Positions 1 to 7,046 of a stretch of DNA of 7,668 nucleotides are shown here, in pieces. The notes below the pieces were generated by a model. The model made no database searches, was not told where the DNA came from, and saw nothing but the letters and a program-made list of their open reading frames with translations. Positions within the stretch are counted from its first letter, which is position 1; every line of letters starts with the position of its first letter. Source of the DNA: an uncultured Bacteroidales bacterium (GTDB taxonomy: Bacteria; Bacteroidota; Bacteroidia; Bacteroidales; UBA932); the NCBI GenBank assembly GCA_937890845.1, contig CALADR010000328.1, positions 1-7,668 on the forward strand, read 5' to 3'. Made by a program: the position numbers and the translations under genes.

Positions 1-1
1 T

Positions 2-727
2 CCTAATGGACCAAGACTCGGAAACAAGGTCATTGAGTTCAATGATGTTTCAAAGGCATACGGTGACAAGCTTCTGTTCGAACACCTTACTTTCAGTCTT
101 CCTCCTGCAGGAATCGTAGGTGTCATAGGTCCTAACGGTGCCGGTAAGACAACGTTGTTCCGCCTTATTATGGGACTTGAGCAGCCTGATTCAGGTACTA
201 TAACCATAGGGGAGACAGTGAAAACAGCTTATGTTGACCAGCAGCACAAGAGTATTGATCCGGAGAAGACAGTGTATGAAACCATTTCAGACGGACTGGA
301 TTTCATAAAGCTTGGCAAGAGAGATGTTAATGCCAGGGCTTATGTTTCACGCTTTAATTTCTCAGGTGCTGACCAGGAGAAACTTTGCGGCATACTGTCA
401 GGCGGTGAGAGGAACAGGCTTCACCTTGCCCTTACCCTGAAGGACGAAGGCAATGTACTTCTACTGGACGAGCCTACAAATGATGTAGATGTGAACACTA
501 TCCGTGCACTAGAGGAAGGTCTTGAGAGTTTTGCCGGTTGTGCAGTGGTAGTTTCCCATGACAGATGGTTCCTTGACAGGATCGCTACACATATTCTTGC
601 ATTTGAAGGGGATTCAGAGGTTTATTTCTTTGAAGGATCATATTCCGAGTATGAGGAAAACAAGAAACGCAGGCTTGGAGATATGGAACCTAAACGCTTT
701 AAATATAAGAAGCTTATGGCGGAATAA
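2..727 (+). CDS. ettA: Energy-dependent translational throttle protein EttA (ABC-F ATPase), C-terminal part
   Basis: The reading frame is open from the left window edge (first whole codon at base 2) to TAA at 725-727, giving 241 residues. The true start lies outside the window. What is visible is the linker ending in PNGPRLG and the complete second ABC domain: Walker A GPNGAGKTT (fragment residues 43-51), signature LSGGE (132-136), Walker B VLLLDEP with D156 and E157, and the switch histidine in SHDRWFLDR (H186). The tail EPKRFKYKKLMAE resembles the end of EttA. EttA-family proteins are cytoplasmic, have two ABC domains (about 555 residues), bind the ribosomal E site and gate early elongation according to ATP/ADP level. 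The PNGPRLG linker and GxxxEYEE tail favour EttA over other ABC-F members. All ATPase motifs are intact and nothing suggests decay. A TTG at 155 is internal and is not a start. The gene converges on uxaA. Confidence 0.93.
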   Translation, partial: PNGPRLGNKVIEFNDVSKAYGDKLLFEHLTFSLPPAGIVGVIGPNGAGKTTLFRLIMGLEQPDSGTITIGETVKTAYVDQQHKSIDPEKTVYETISDGLDFIKLGKRDVNARAYVSRFNFSGADQEKLCGILSGGERNRLHLALTLKDEGNVLLLDEPTNDVDVNTIRALEEGLESFAGCAVVVSHDRWFLDRIATHILAFEGDSEVYFFEGSYSEYEENKKRRLGDMEPKRFKYKKLMAE

Positions 728-752
728 TGGCATGAAAATATGTCATATATGG

Positions 753-792
753 AAAATCCCCGAAAGTAAGAGAAAGAACTTTCGGGGATTTT
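753..792. terminator. Bidirectional intrinsic terminator between ettA and uxaA
   Basis: A perfect 15-bp inverted repeat pairs 753-767 (AAAATCCCCGAAAGT) with 778-792, around a 10-nt loop (768-777). The stem core is GC-rich and both ends are A/T runs, so a transcript from either strand gets a U-rich tail. It lies 25 nt after the ettA stop codon. On the minus strand the stem begins at the last base of the uxaA stop codon (794-792), so it serves both convergent genes. Confidence 0.9.
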
Positions 793-2312
793 TATAGGGT
801 GACTCCGGTTTTAAAAATGGAGATTTCGCTGTATCCTGACTTTTCGTTGGCAACAAGCTCTCCTGATGCAGCAGCAAGAACAAAGGCTTTGAATCTTTCA
901 TCAACAACTTCAGCAGACTCTCCTTCTGCAATCGGTCCTGCATTGAAGTCTATCCATCCTGGCTTGTTTTGAGCCAATGTGCTGTTTGTCGATATCTTGG
1001 CTGTCGGTACGAAAGTCCCGAAAGGTGTCCCCCTTCCTGTAGTAAAAAGCACTATCTGGCAACCGGCAGCAGCAAGGGCTGTAGATGCTACAAGGTCATT
1101 TCCAGGTGCGCTGAGCAGATTCAGACCTTTTGTTCTGATTCTTTCTCCATAATACAGTACATCTGTTACTTGTGAATTTCCTGACTTCTGTGTGCATCCG
1201 AGAGATTTTTCTTCAAGAGTGGAAATTCCTCCGGCCTTGTTACCTGGAGACGGGTTTTCATATACAGGCTGCCCGTTGCGGATGAAATATTCCTTGAAGT
1301 CATTTATAAGATGTACAGTCTTTTCAAAAGTCTCTTCATCCTTGCATCTGGACATAAGTATGGTTTCCGCCCCGAACATTTCCGGGACTTCAGTCAGAAC
1401 AGCCGTTCCTCCTTTATCTATGAGCCAGTCTGAGAAACGTCCAAGAAGAGGATTGGCAGTTATGCCTGAAAATCCGTCGGATCCTCCGCATTTCAGACCT
1501 ATTTTCAGTTCGCTTGCAGGTATTTCCTCACGGTGGTCGCATGCAGATGCAGACGCTATGTCGCGGAGCAGTTCAATGCCTGCTTCGATTTCATCTCCTT
1601 TTATTTTCTGAGTCTCGATAAACTTTATCCTGTGTGTGTCTATTTCTCCCACCAGTTCCCGGAATGATGAAATTTGATTGTTTTCACACCCCAGACCTAC
1701 AACAAGTACTCCGGCAGCATTGGGATGATGGACCATATTTGCCAGAATCTTTCTGGTATTTTCATGGTCTTCACCCAGTTGTGAGCACCCGTAATTATGT
1801 GTAAATGCTTCTATCTTGTCTATAGAAGGGTATCGGTCAAGCTCGTTTCGGAATTTGTCGCGTAACTTCATGACGATGCCGTTCACACATCCTACAGTGG
1901 GTATTATCCATATTTCATTTCTGATACCGCATTGACCGTCAGACCTTCTGTAGCCTTTGAACGAATCCTTTTCTGATATTTCGAATTCCGTATTCACACT
2001 TGTTCCGTATTCAGTTTTCCGGAGCGAAGGTGTGTATTTATATTCAAGGACGCCTTCCAGGCCGGTCTTTATGGCATTGTGGTCAATCAGTCCGCCTTTG
2101 TCTATATCCTTGGTAAGAACTCCGATTGGGAAACCGTATTTTATAATTTTTTCTCCCTTGCAAAGATCCTGCAAGGCCACTTTATGTCCTGCCGGAATGT
2201 TTTCCGATATTTTGATTTCTTTGCCTCCGATTGTACAGACTTCTCCTTCATGAGCATCCGAAAGTGCTACGGCGACATTGTCGGAAATATTGATTTTTAT
2301 GAATTTTGTCAT
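792..2312 (-). CDS. uxaA: Altronate dehydratase (altronate hydrolase)
   Basis: This 506-residue cytoplasmic enzyme is predicted to dehydrate D-altronate to 2-keto-3-deoxy-D-gluconate (EC 4.2.1.7) in hexuronate catabolism. The N-terminal part (about 1-90) is a SAF-type domain ending in GLIDHNAIKTGLEG. The UxaA/GarD catalytic region follows, with the family motifs GYRRSDGQCGIRNEIWIIPT (120-139), HNYGCSQLGEDHENTR (172-187), HPNAAGVLVVGLGCENN (196-212), GLKCGGSDGFSGITANP (272-288) and, near the C-terminus, LLSAPGNDLVASTALAAAGC (399-418) and FTTGRGTPFG (423-432). Length is normal for the single-chain altronate dehydratase and there are no frameshifts. Galactarate dehydratase is the nearest relative, but the gene next to uxaB makes altronate the likely substrate. 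The ATG at 2312-2310 lies 44 nt after the uxaB stop with no Shine-Dalgarno or promoter-like element in the gap, so it is probably co-transcribed with uxaB. Confidence 0.93.
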   Translation of the reverse strand: MTKFIKINISDNVAVALSDAHEGEVCTIGGKEIKISENIPAGHKVALQDLCKGEKIIKYGFPIGVLTKDIDKGGLIDHNAIKTGLEGVLEYKYTPSLRKTEYGTSVNTEFEISEKDSFKGYRRSDGQCGIRNEIWIIPTVGCVNGIVMKLRDKFRNELDRYPSIDKIEAFTHNYGCSQLGEDHENTRKILANMVHHPNAAGVLVVGLGCENNQISSFRELVGEIDTHRIKFIETQKIKGDEIEAGIELLRDIASASACDHREEIPASELKIGLKCGGSDGFSGITANPLLGRFSDWLIDKGGTAVLTEVPEMFGAETILMSRCKDEETFEKTVHLINDFKEYFIRNGQPVYENPSPGNKAGGISTLEEKSLGCTQKSGNSQVTDVLYYGERIRTKGLNLLSAPGNDLVASTALAAAGCQIVLFTTGRGTPFGTFVPTAKISTNSTLAQNKPGWIDFNAGPIAEGESAEVVDERFKAFVLAAASGELVANEKSGYSEISIFKTGVTL

Positions 2313-2356
2313 TGTTCCGTATCAGTTTGTTTTCTGTCTGGAATCCTGGTGCCAGA

Positions 2357-3799
2357 TTAACTGTTTATGGCAATTTCTATTGCAGCCTTCATACCTTTTG
2401 TCTGTATTGTTTCCAGGTATTCTGTCAGCTTGTCTGTCAGTCCAGGTATCATATTGAGGTCTTCATCCCAAAGTTCATTGTATCCAAGCACTCCTTTGGC
2501 AACGGTACTAGGATTATCTGTTGCCCAAAGTTCTTGAAGCATTGAGATTGTTTTCGGGTCATCAGCCGGGATAATTTCGTTTTCTCCTCGTTTTCCTCCT
2601 TTGTAATAAACGGCTATGGCTGCCAGTCCAAGAACAAGACATTCAGGTAGTTTCCCGTTGCGCTCCAGGTAGATTTTCAGTCCAGGCAGGTCTCGGGTCT
2701 TGTATTTCGGGAAAGAATTAAGCATGATGCTTGTCACGAAATGTCTGACATAAGGATTGACAAACCTTTCAAGGACGTCACAGGCAAATTTTTTCAACTC
2801 GTCTTCAGGCAGATCCAGAGTGCCGAGAAGTTCTTCAAACATAACCTTATGTACAAATTTTCCTACAAGAGGATCCTCCACACATTCCTTGACAGTATCA
2901 AGTCCCGAAAGATATCCCACAGGAGAAAGGACTGTGTGCGGACCGTTGAGGAGAGTGACTTTCCTGGCATGGTATGGAGACTCGTCAGTAACGAAAAGTA
3001 CATTCAGTCCGGCCTTTTCAGCCGGAAATTCATCAGCGACACTCTTAGGCGCCTCTATTACCCACAGGTGGAAGACTTCAGCCTTGTCCACCATGGCATC
3101 TTTGTAACCGATGCGTTCAAGGATTTCTTCTATATTGTCTTTCGGGTATCCAGGTACAATCCTGTCAACCAATGTACAATACACTCCGCATGCTGTTTCA
3201 AACCACTCCCGGAAGTCTTCTCCTAGTTTCCAAAGGTCAATATATTTGAGGATACATTTTTTGAGTTCTTTGCCATTGTGGAAAATAAGTTCGCAAGGAA
3301 GTATGATAAGCCCTTTGGTCCTGTCTCCTTTGAAATGTGTGAATCTTCTGAAGAGTAACTGAGTGAGTTTTCCAGGATATGAAGCAGCTGGTCTGTCGTC
3401 AGCTCTGCAACTGGGGTCAAATGCTATTCCTGCTTCCGTAGTGTTTGAAATTACAAATCTGAAATCAGGGTTCTCAGCAAGCTTCATATACCCCTCAAAA
3501 TCAGTGTATGGGTTTACAGCTCTGTTGATTACATCGATCAGTTCGATTGAATCGACTTGTTGCCCAGCATCTATTCCCTGGAGATTGAGATGATAAAGAC
3601 CTTCCTGGCTGTTAAGCAATTCCGCCTTACCGTCACTGATTGGTTGCACTACTGTTACTCCGGCATTGAAGTCTGTTGCCTGATTGGTTTTCCATATTAT
3701 CCAGTCCACGAAGGCGCGCAGAAAGTTGCCTTCTCCGAATTGTATTATTTTATCTGGGTATCTGCGAGTCTTTGCAGTTTTCCTGTTCAGTCTGTCCAT
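2357..3799 (-). CDS. uxaB: Tagaturonate reductase (altronate oxidoreductase)
   Basis: A 480-residue member of the polyol-specific long-chain (mannitol) dehydrogenase family, predicted to interconvert D-tagaturonate and D-altronate with NAD(H) (EC 1.1.1.58) in the cytoplasm. The N-terminal nucleotide-binding domain opens with IIQFGEGNFLRAFVDW (residues 18-33). SNTTEAG (118-124) and PASYPGKLT-like sequence (138-146) follow, then VDRIVPGYP (211-219). The family catalytic signature is present as K280, N285 and H288 in KVTLLNGPH; this spacing (K, +5 N, +8 H) matches the catalytic Lys/Asn/His of mannitol dehydrogenase. Fructuronate reductase (UxuB) is the main alternative, but the downstream altronate dehydratase gene supports UxaB. 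The ATG at 3799-3797 gives an N-terminus ending just before the FGEGNF motif, as expected for the family. It is first in the uxaB-uxaA operon, behind the promoter at 3849-3819. Confidence 0.93.
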   Translation of the reverse strand: MDRLNRKTAKTRRYPDKIIQFGEGNFLRAFVDWIIWKTNQATDFNAGVTVVQPISDGKAELLNSQEGLYHLNLQGIDAGQQVDSIELIDVINRAVNPYTDFEGYMKLAENPDFRFVISNTTEAGIAFDPSCRADDRPAASYPGKLTQLLFRRFTHFKGDRTKGLIILPCELIFHNGKELKKCILKYIDLWKLGEDFREWFETACGVYCTLVDRIVPGYPKDNIEEILERIGYKDAMVDKAEVFHLWVIEAPKSVADEFPAEKAGLNVLFVTDESPYHARKVTLLNGPHTVLSPVGYLSGLDTVKECVEDPLVGKFVHKVMFEELLGTLDLPEDELKKFACDVLERFVNPYVRHFVTSIMLNSFPKYKTRDLPGLKIYLERNGKLPECLVLGLAAIAVYYKGGKRGENEIIPADDPKTISMLQELWATDNPSTVAKGVLGYNELWDEDLNMIPGLTDKLTEYLETIQTKGMKAAIEIAINS

Positions 3800-3818
3800 A
3801 AAAATGATGTTTGTACGG

Positions 3819-3849
3819 CAAATTTACAAGAGTATGACCTAATGTCAAA
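3819..3849 (-). promoter_or_regulatory. Bacteroidetes-type promoter of the uxaB-uxaA operon
   Basis: Read on the minus strand, a -33 element TTTG (3849-3846) is followed after exactly 19 nt by TAAATTTG (3826-3819), a full match to the Bacteroidetes -7 consensus TAnnTTTG. Transcription should start near 3812-3815, giving a leader of roughly 13-16 nt before the uxaB ATG at 3799. A perfect 10-bp palindrome, CAAATATTTG (3846-3855), covers the -33 element and may be an operator. The consensus is known from Bacteroides; the start site here is inferred. Confidence 0.72.
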
Positions 3850-3915
3850 TATTTGTTCAAATAATCTGTTATCATGAAGCTTCGGTAAAATAACCTCTTT
3901 TTGAATAATTAACAT

Positions 3916-3923
3916 TATTTTTG
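3916..3923 (+). promoter_or_regulatory. Possible -7 promoter element for the deoxyribosyltransferase-like lipoprotein
   Basis: TATTTTTG fits the TAnnTTTG consensus and lies 23 nt before the ATG at 3947. I find no TTTG at the expected 19-21 nt upstream; the nearest one (3900-3903) is only 12 nt away. The region is very A/T-rich, so a chance match is quite possible. Confidence 0.28.
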
Positions 3924-3946
3924 TCTTAGAAAATATTTTGAAATTT

Positions 3947-4492
3947 ATGATGAGAATGAAAATTGTACTATTGTTATCAGTTTTTTTTCTTGTTTCCTGC
4001 AGCGGGGGCAGAGAGTCTGTAACTTATGAAGTAAAGCCAAGAGAAGATCTTCCGGAATGTAATTTAAACGGATTTACAAAAGTATTTCTTGCAGGTACTA
4101 TTGATATGGGAAATAGTGCGGATTGGCAGGCTGATCTTAAAAAGTGGTTCTCGGAAAGAAACGGGCGTTACCTTCTTTTTAATCCTAGACGAAACAGATG
4201 GAATGGCGGTGCGGATGGAGAGATGGAGTATCAGGTTAAATGGGAACTGGAACATCTGGAAAAGGCTGATTATATTATAATGAACATATTGGGTACAAGC
4301 AAATCACCGGTGTCACTTTTGGAGATGGGGCTTCATGCACGTTCTGGAAAGCTATATGTAGCCTGTGAACCAGAGTATTACAGATATGATAATGTTAGGA
4401 TTACCTGTGAGTATTACGGTGTTCCTCTTTATACTTCCCTTGATGAAATGATGAAATCGCTTCCGTTTTCCAGTGATTATGCAGAACATTAA
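3947..4492 (+). CDS. Predicted lipoprotein with a nucleoside 2-deoxyribosyltransferase-like domain
   Basis: A 181-residue protein. The first 17 residues are a lipoprotein signal peptide: positive start (MMRMK), hydrophobic core and lipobox LVSC with the lipidated cysteine at 18, so the product is probably membrane-anchored outside the cytoplasm. From about residue 44 it follows the Nuc_deoxyri_tr2 pattern: VFLAGTIDMGNSADWQ, then FNPRR (78-82), a WELEHLEKADYIIM helix-strand, and GTSKSPVSLLEMGLHA, where E126 sits where the nucleophilic glutamate of nucleoside 2-deoxyribosyltransferases is found. FNPRR, the AD pair and this glutamate suggest a working fold, but the substrate is unknown; these enzymes swap bases on deoxynucleosides. 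I chose ATG 3947; ATG at 3950 or 3956 would also keep the signal peptide, whereas TTG 3938 is unnecessary. It is divergent from uxaB and 81 nt before dcp, which has its own promoter. Confidence 0.78.
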   Translation: MMRMKIVLLLSVFFLVSCSGGRESVTYEVKPREDLPECNLNGFTKVFLAGTIDMGNSADWQADLKKWFSERNGRYLLFNPRRNRWNGGADGEMEYQVKWELEHLEKADYIIMNILGTSKSPVSLLEMGLHARSGKLYVACEPEYYRYDNVRITCEYYGVPLYTSLDEMMKSLPFSSDYAEH

Positions 4493-4497
4493 TAAAT

Positions 4498-4529
4498 TTT
4501 GCTACTACTGCTGACTTTGCTTATCTTTG
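4498..4529 (+). promoter_or_regulatory. Bacteroidetes-type promoter of the dcp-like peptidase gene
   Basis: TTTG (4498-4501) is followed after 20 nt by TATCTTTG (4522-4529), a full match to the -33/-7 consensus at accepted spacing. The -33 element starts only 5 nt after the previous stop codon (4490-4492). Transcription is expected near 4533-4536, leaving a leader of about 40 nt. This promoter places the TTG at 4499 upstream of the transcript, which supports ATG 4574 as the start. Confidence 0.78.
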
Positions 4530-4573
4530 CATTAAGTACCGAAATTAACCGAGTGTATAAGACCTACCTTTTT

Positions 4574-6796
4574 ATGAAACGAATTTGTTTTCTTGCTATT
4601 TTGATTGTTATGACTGTATCTTGCAAACAGTTGAATCCGTTTATCGGAGAGTGGGATACTCCGTATGGTATTCCTGATTTTTCTGAAATTGACGAGTCGG
4701 ATTATATCCCGGCAGTAAAGCTTGGTATACGCCAGCAGGAAGGGGAGATAGATGCTATTATTGCGACCGGAGGTGAAGTCACATTTGAGAATACGATTGA
4801 AGCTTATGAACACTCTGGTTCTGTGCTGGACCGTGTTACCGGTGTGCTTTTCAATCTGTCAGAATCCGACGCTACTCCTGCAATGCAGAAAATAATAGAA
4901 AAAGTCATTCCTATGCTTTCTGAGCATAATGACAATATTTTCATGAATCCATATTTCTTTTCAAGAGTTGATGAGCTGTATCGGAAAAAAGACATGCTGG
5001 GACTTGACAGAGAGCAGATGATGACTCTTGAAAAAGTCTATAGATCATTTATTAATAACGGTATAGCGCTTTCGCAGAAGGATCAGGAGAGACTGCGCGA
5101 AATCAATAGGAAACTTGGAGTACTGGAGCAGAAGTTCGGTAACAATGTACTCGGGCAGACCAATTCCTTTAAACTTCTTCTTACTGATACGTCAGAAGTG
5201 GCGGGCCTGTCTGCTACAGTTTTGGCATCGGCTGCAGCAGATGCCAAGCTTGCAGGATTTTCAGCGAAGGATGCAGCAAAGGAAAAAGGTATTGATGAAT
5301 CTGAGGTGGCAGAAGGCGGACCATGGCTTTTTACTCTGCACAATCCGAGCTATGTGCCTTTTATGACAGGGGCTGCAAGGCGAGATTTGAGAGAACTCAT
5401 GTTTAAGGCCTATTCTTCCAGAGGATGTGATGAAGGAAAGGAGGACAACAGGCCTCTAGTGACTGAAATAATGCAGTTGCGAATTGAAAAGGCCGCTCTT
5501 TTAGGGTATGAAACTCCGGCTCATTATATACTTTATGATAAAATGGCCCATAGTCCTGTGACAGTCGATAATTTCCTTTCTGAAATTTTCATATCTGCAG
5601 TAAAGAAGGCTGAAGAGGAAATCGCAGCTATGCAGGCTGTTATGGAAAGAGATGTCAGGGATGGTGTACTTCCTGATGACAGCACATCAGTAATACAGCC
5701 TTGGGATTGGGCGTATTATGCAGAAAGGGTACGTCAGGAGAAGTATGCTTTCAATGAGGATTGCGTGAAACCGTATTTCCAGATGGAGAAGGTGCGTGAT
5801 GGCGTTTTCAAGACAGCGCACAGACTTTATGGACTCAATTTTAAGAAACTGGATGATATACCGGTCTATCATCCTGATGTAGAGGGATTCAAAGTGACAG
5901 ACAGTGATGGTTCACTGATAGGTATCCTTCTCACTGACTATTATTCTCGTCCGGCAAAAAGGGGAGGTGCGTGGATGAGTAATTTCCGTAACCAGTATGT
6001 TACGGCTAAAGGAGAAGATATTCGACCTGTAATTGTAAATGTGGCAAACTTCCCTAAGCCTTCGGGAGAGCAGCCGTCTCTATTGTCTCTGGATGAAGTC
6101 GGTACAATGTTCCATGAGTTCGGACACGCATTGCACGGACTTTTGAGCAGGTGCAGGTATAAGGATGTGAGCGGAACCTCTGTCGCACGTGATTTTGTGG
6201 AACTGCCTTCTCAGATAAATGAAAACTGGGCTTTTGTTCCTGAGGTTCTTGAAACATATGCATATCACTATAAGACAGGGGAGGTGATACCTGACAGCCT
6301 TGTTACGAAGATTGCAGAATCAAGGACTTTCAATCAGGGATTCATGACGACAGAACTGGTCGCTGCTTCCATCTTGGATATGAAATGGCACGAATTGTCT
6401 TCAGTTTATGTAGATATAGATTCTCCTTATGCTTCAGACAAGGTTAGTGATGGTGGAAAGAGGTTGATTGATGTCGGGAAGTTTGAGTCTTATGTGATGT
6501 CACAGGCCGGTTTGCCGAAGCAGATTATACCAAGGTATCGTACGACTTATTTCAACCATATTTTTGCAGGAGGATACAGTGCGGGATACTATGGGTACCT
6601 TTGGGCAGAAGTACTAGATAAGGATGCCTTCTCGCTTTTTGAGAAAAAAGGCATATTCGATCAGACTACAGCATTGTCGTTCCGCAGGAATATTCTTGAA
6701 AAAGGCGGTAGCGAAGATCCTATGGTACTTTACAGAAGATTCCGTGGAGCTGATCCGGATCCTGATGCAATGATAAAGGCGCGCGGTCTGGAATAG
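4574..6796 (+). CDS. dcp: M3 family zinc metallopeptidase, peptidyl-dipeptidase Dcp type, predicted lipoprotein
   Basis: With the start at ATG 4574 the protein has 740 residues. A 16-residue lipoprotein signal peptide ends in the lipobox TVSC (Cys17), so the enzyme is probably tethered in the periplasm or outer membrane, unlike the leaderless E. coli Dcp. The catalytic M3 motif HEFGHALH starts at H514 (zinc ligands H514 and H518, catalytic E515). E543 in DFVELPSQINENW is 29 residues on, the spacing of the third zinc ligand in thimet oligopeptidase. HIFAGGYSAGYYGYLW (662-677) carries the conserved substrate-binding tyrosines Y668, Y672 and Y675. The family removes C-terminal dipeptides from peptides (EC 3.4.15.5 for Dcp). 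Oligopeptidase A is the alternative; the DFVELPSQ region and overall length favour Dcp. The reading frame could extend to TTG 4499, but that would put 25 residues ahead of the signal peptide and lies before the likely transcription start. Confidence 0.9.
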   Translation: MKRICFLAILIVMTVSCKQLNPFIGEWDTPYGIPDFSEIDESDYIPAVKLGIRQQEGEIDAIIATGGEVTFENTIEAYEHSGSVLDRVTGVLFNLSESDATPAMQKIIEKVIPMLSEHNDNIFMNPYFFSRVDELYRKKDMLGLDREQMMTLEKVYRSFINNGIALSQKDQERLREINRKLGVLEQKFGNNVLGQTNSFKLLLTDTSEVAGLSATVLASAAADAKLAGFSAKDAAKEKGIDESEVAEGGPWLFTLHNPSYVPFMTGAARRDLRELMFKAYSSRGCDEGKEDNRPLVTEIMQLRIEKAALLGYETPAHYILYDKMAHSPVTVDNFLSEIFISAVKKAEEEIAAMQAVMERDVRDGVLPDDSTSVIQPWDWAYYAERVRQEKYAFNEDCVKPYFQMEKVRDGVFKTAHRLYGLNFKKLDDIPVYHPDVEGFKVTDSDGSLIGILLTDYYSRPAKRGGAWMSNFRNQYVTAKGEDIRPVIVNVANFPKPSGEQPSLLSLDEVGTMFHEFGHALHGLLSRCRYKDVSGTSVARDFVELPSQINENWAFVPEVLETYAYHYKTGEVIPDSLVTKIAESRTFNQGFMTTELVAASILDMKWHELSSVYVDIDSPYASDKVSDGGKRLIDVGKFESYVMSQAGLPKQIIPRYRTTYFNHIFAGGYSAGYYGYLWAEVLDKDAFSLFEKKGIFDQTTALSFRRNILEKGGSEDPMVLYRRFRGADPDPDAMIKARGLE

Positions 6797-6815
6797 CATG
6801 CAGATTATAACAAAG

Positions 6816-6869
6816 AAAGAGGGTGACCCAAAAAGTTATAAGACTTTTTGAGGTCACTTCTCTTTTTTT
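6816..6869 (+). terminator. Intrinsic terminator after dcp
   Basis: A long imperfect hairpin begins 19 nt after the dcp stop. The apical stem CAAAAAGT (6829-6836) pairs with ACTTTTTG (6843-6850). Below it GTGACC (6823-6828) pairs with GGTCAC (6852-6857) across one bulged A, and AAAGAG (6816-6821) pairs with CTCTTT (6860-6865). A run of seven T (6863-6869) follows on the plus strand. Confidence 0.85.
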
Positions 6870-6902
6870 GTATATTTATAGTGCTAAAAAAACATCAAAA
6901 AC

Positions 6903-6923
6903 TTCCAACTATGGCAGTTGGAA
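6903..6923. repeat. Perfect inverted repeat (8-bp stem, 5-nt loop)
   Basis: TTCCAACT (6903-6910) pairs with AGTTGGAA (6916-6923) around ATGGC. No T run follows on either strand, so it is not a typical terminator. Its role is unknown. Confidence 0.7.
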
Positions 6924-6943
6924 CAACATAAAGAGTATAAGTA

Positions 6944-6951
6944 TATGTTTG
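6944..6951 (+). promoter_or_regulatory. Promoter-like -7 element in the dcp-FKBP spacer
   Basis: TATGTTTG is a full match to TAnnTTTG. The best upstream partner is TTG at 6918-6920, which is 23 nt away and thus slightly too far for the usual 19-21. If active, it would start a plus-strand RNA near 6956-6958 that runs through the 7000-7046 hairpin to the 7063-7088 terminator stem, about 130-140 nt. No gene lies downstream on this strand within that distance. Confidence 0.25.
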
Positions 6952-6999
6952 CCCAATGGAATGACACCATATGTGAAATACAATATGTTCCACAAAGAG

Positions 7000-7046
7000 A
7001 TGAAGCGAAGCGGAACTCTGGAAGAACCTTCCGACTGCGACTTCAT
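7000..7046. repeat. Bulged inverted repeat in the dcp-FKBP spacer
   Basis: ATGAAGCG (7000-7007) pairs with CGaCTTCAT (7038-7046) with one bulged A. After an asymmetric internal loop, CGGAA (7011-7015) pairs with TTCCG (7029-7033), giving about 13 bp in total. An alternative small hairpin, GGAAG/CTTCC (7020-7032), competes with the upper stem. It has no T run of its own. Confidence 0.55.

Noticed and set aside
155..727. ettA beginning at TTG 155 as a short, half-size ATPase
   Set aside because: The frame is open to the window edge and contains the Walker A motif and EttA linker upstream of 155. The gene is cut by the window, not truncated.
558..797. A 79-codon plus-strand frame overlapping the end of ettA
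   Set aside because: It is in another frame of the conserved ettA C-terminus and runs through the terminator hairpin.
792..3799. Plus-strand frames opposite uxaA and uxaB (up to 161 codons, e.g. 2741-3226)
   Set aside because: They lie wholly antisense to two well-supported genes, show no recognisable domains, and are what open minus-strand genes commonly produce on the other strand.
3938..3946. TTG start at 3938 for the deoxyribosyltransferase-like lipoprotein
   Set aside because: ATG codons at 3947 and 3950 follow directly and give a normal lipoprotein signal peptide. The TTG would add only three residues.
4804..6799. Minus-strand frames of 60-93 codons opposite dcp
   Set aside because: All are antisense to a full-length peptidase with intact active-site motifs and show no features of their own.
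6909..7046. A 45-codon minus-strand frame in the dcp-FKBP spacer, hydrophobic in its second half
   Set aside because: No TAnnTTTG promoter lies upstream, and its start sits at the end of an inverted repeat. The composition can be explained by the hairpins and A/T richness. It is kept only as a possible relic within the spacer entry.
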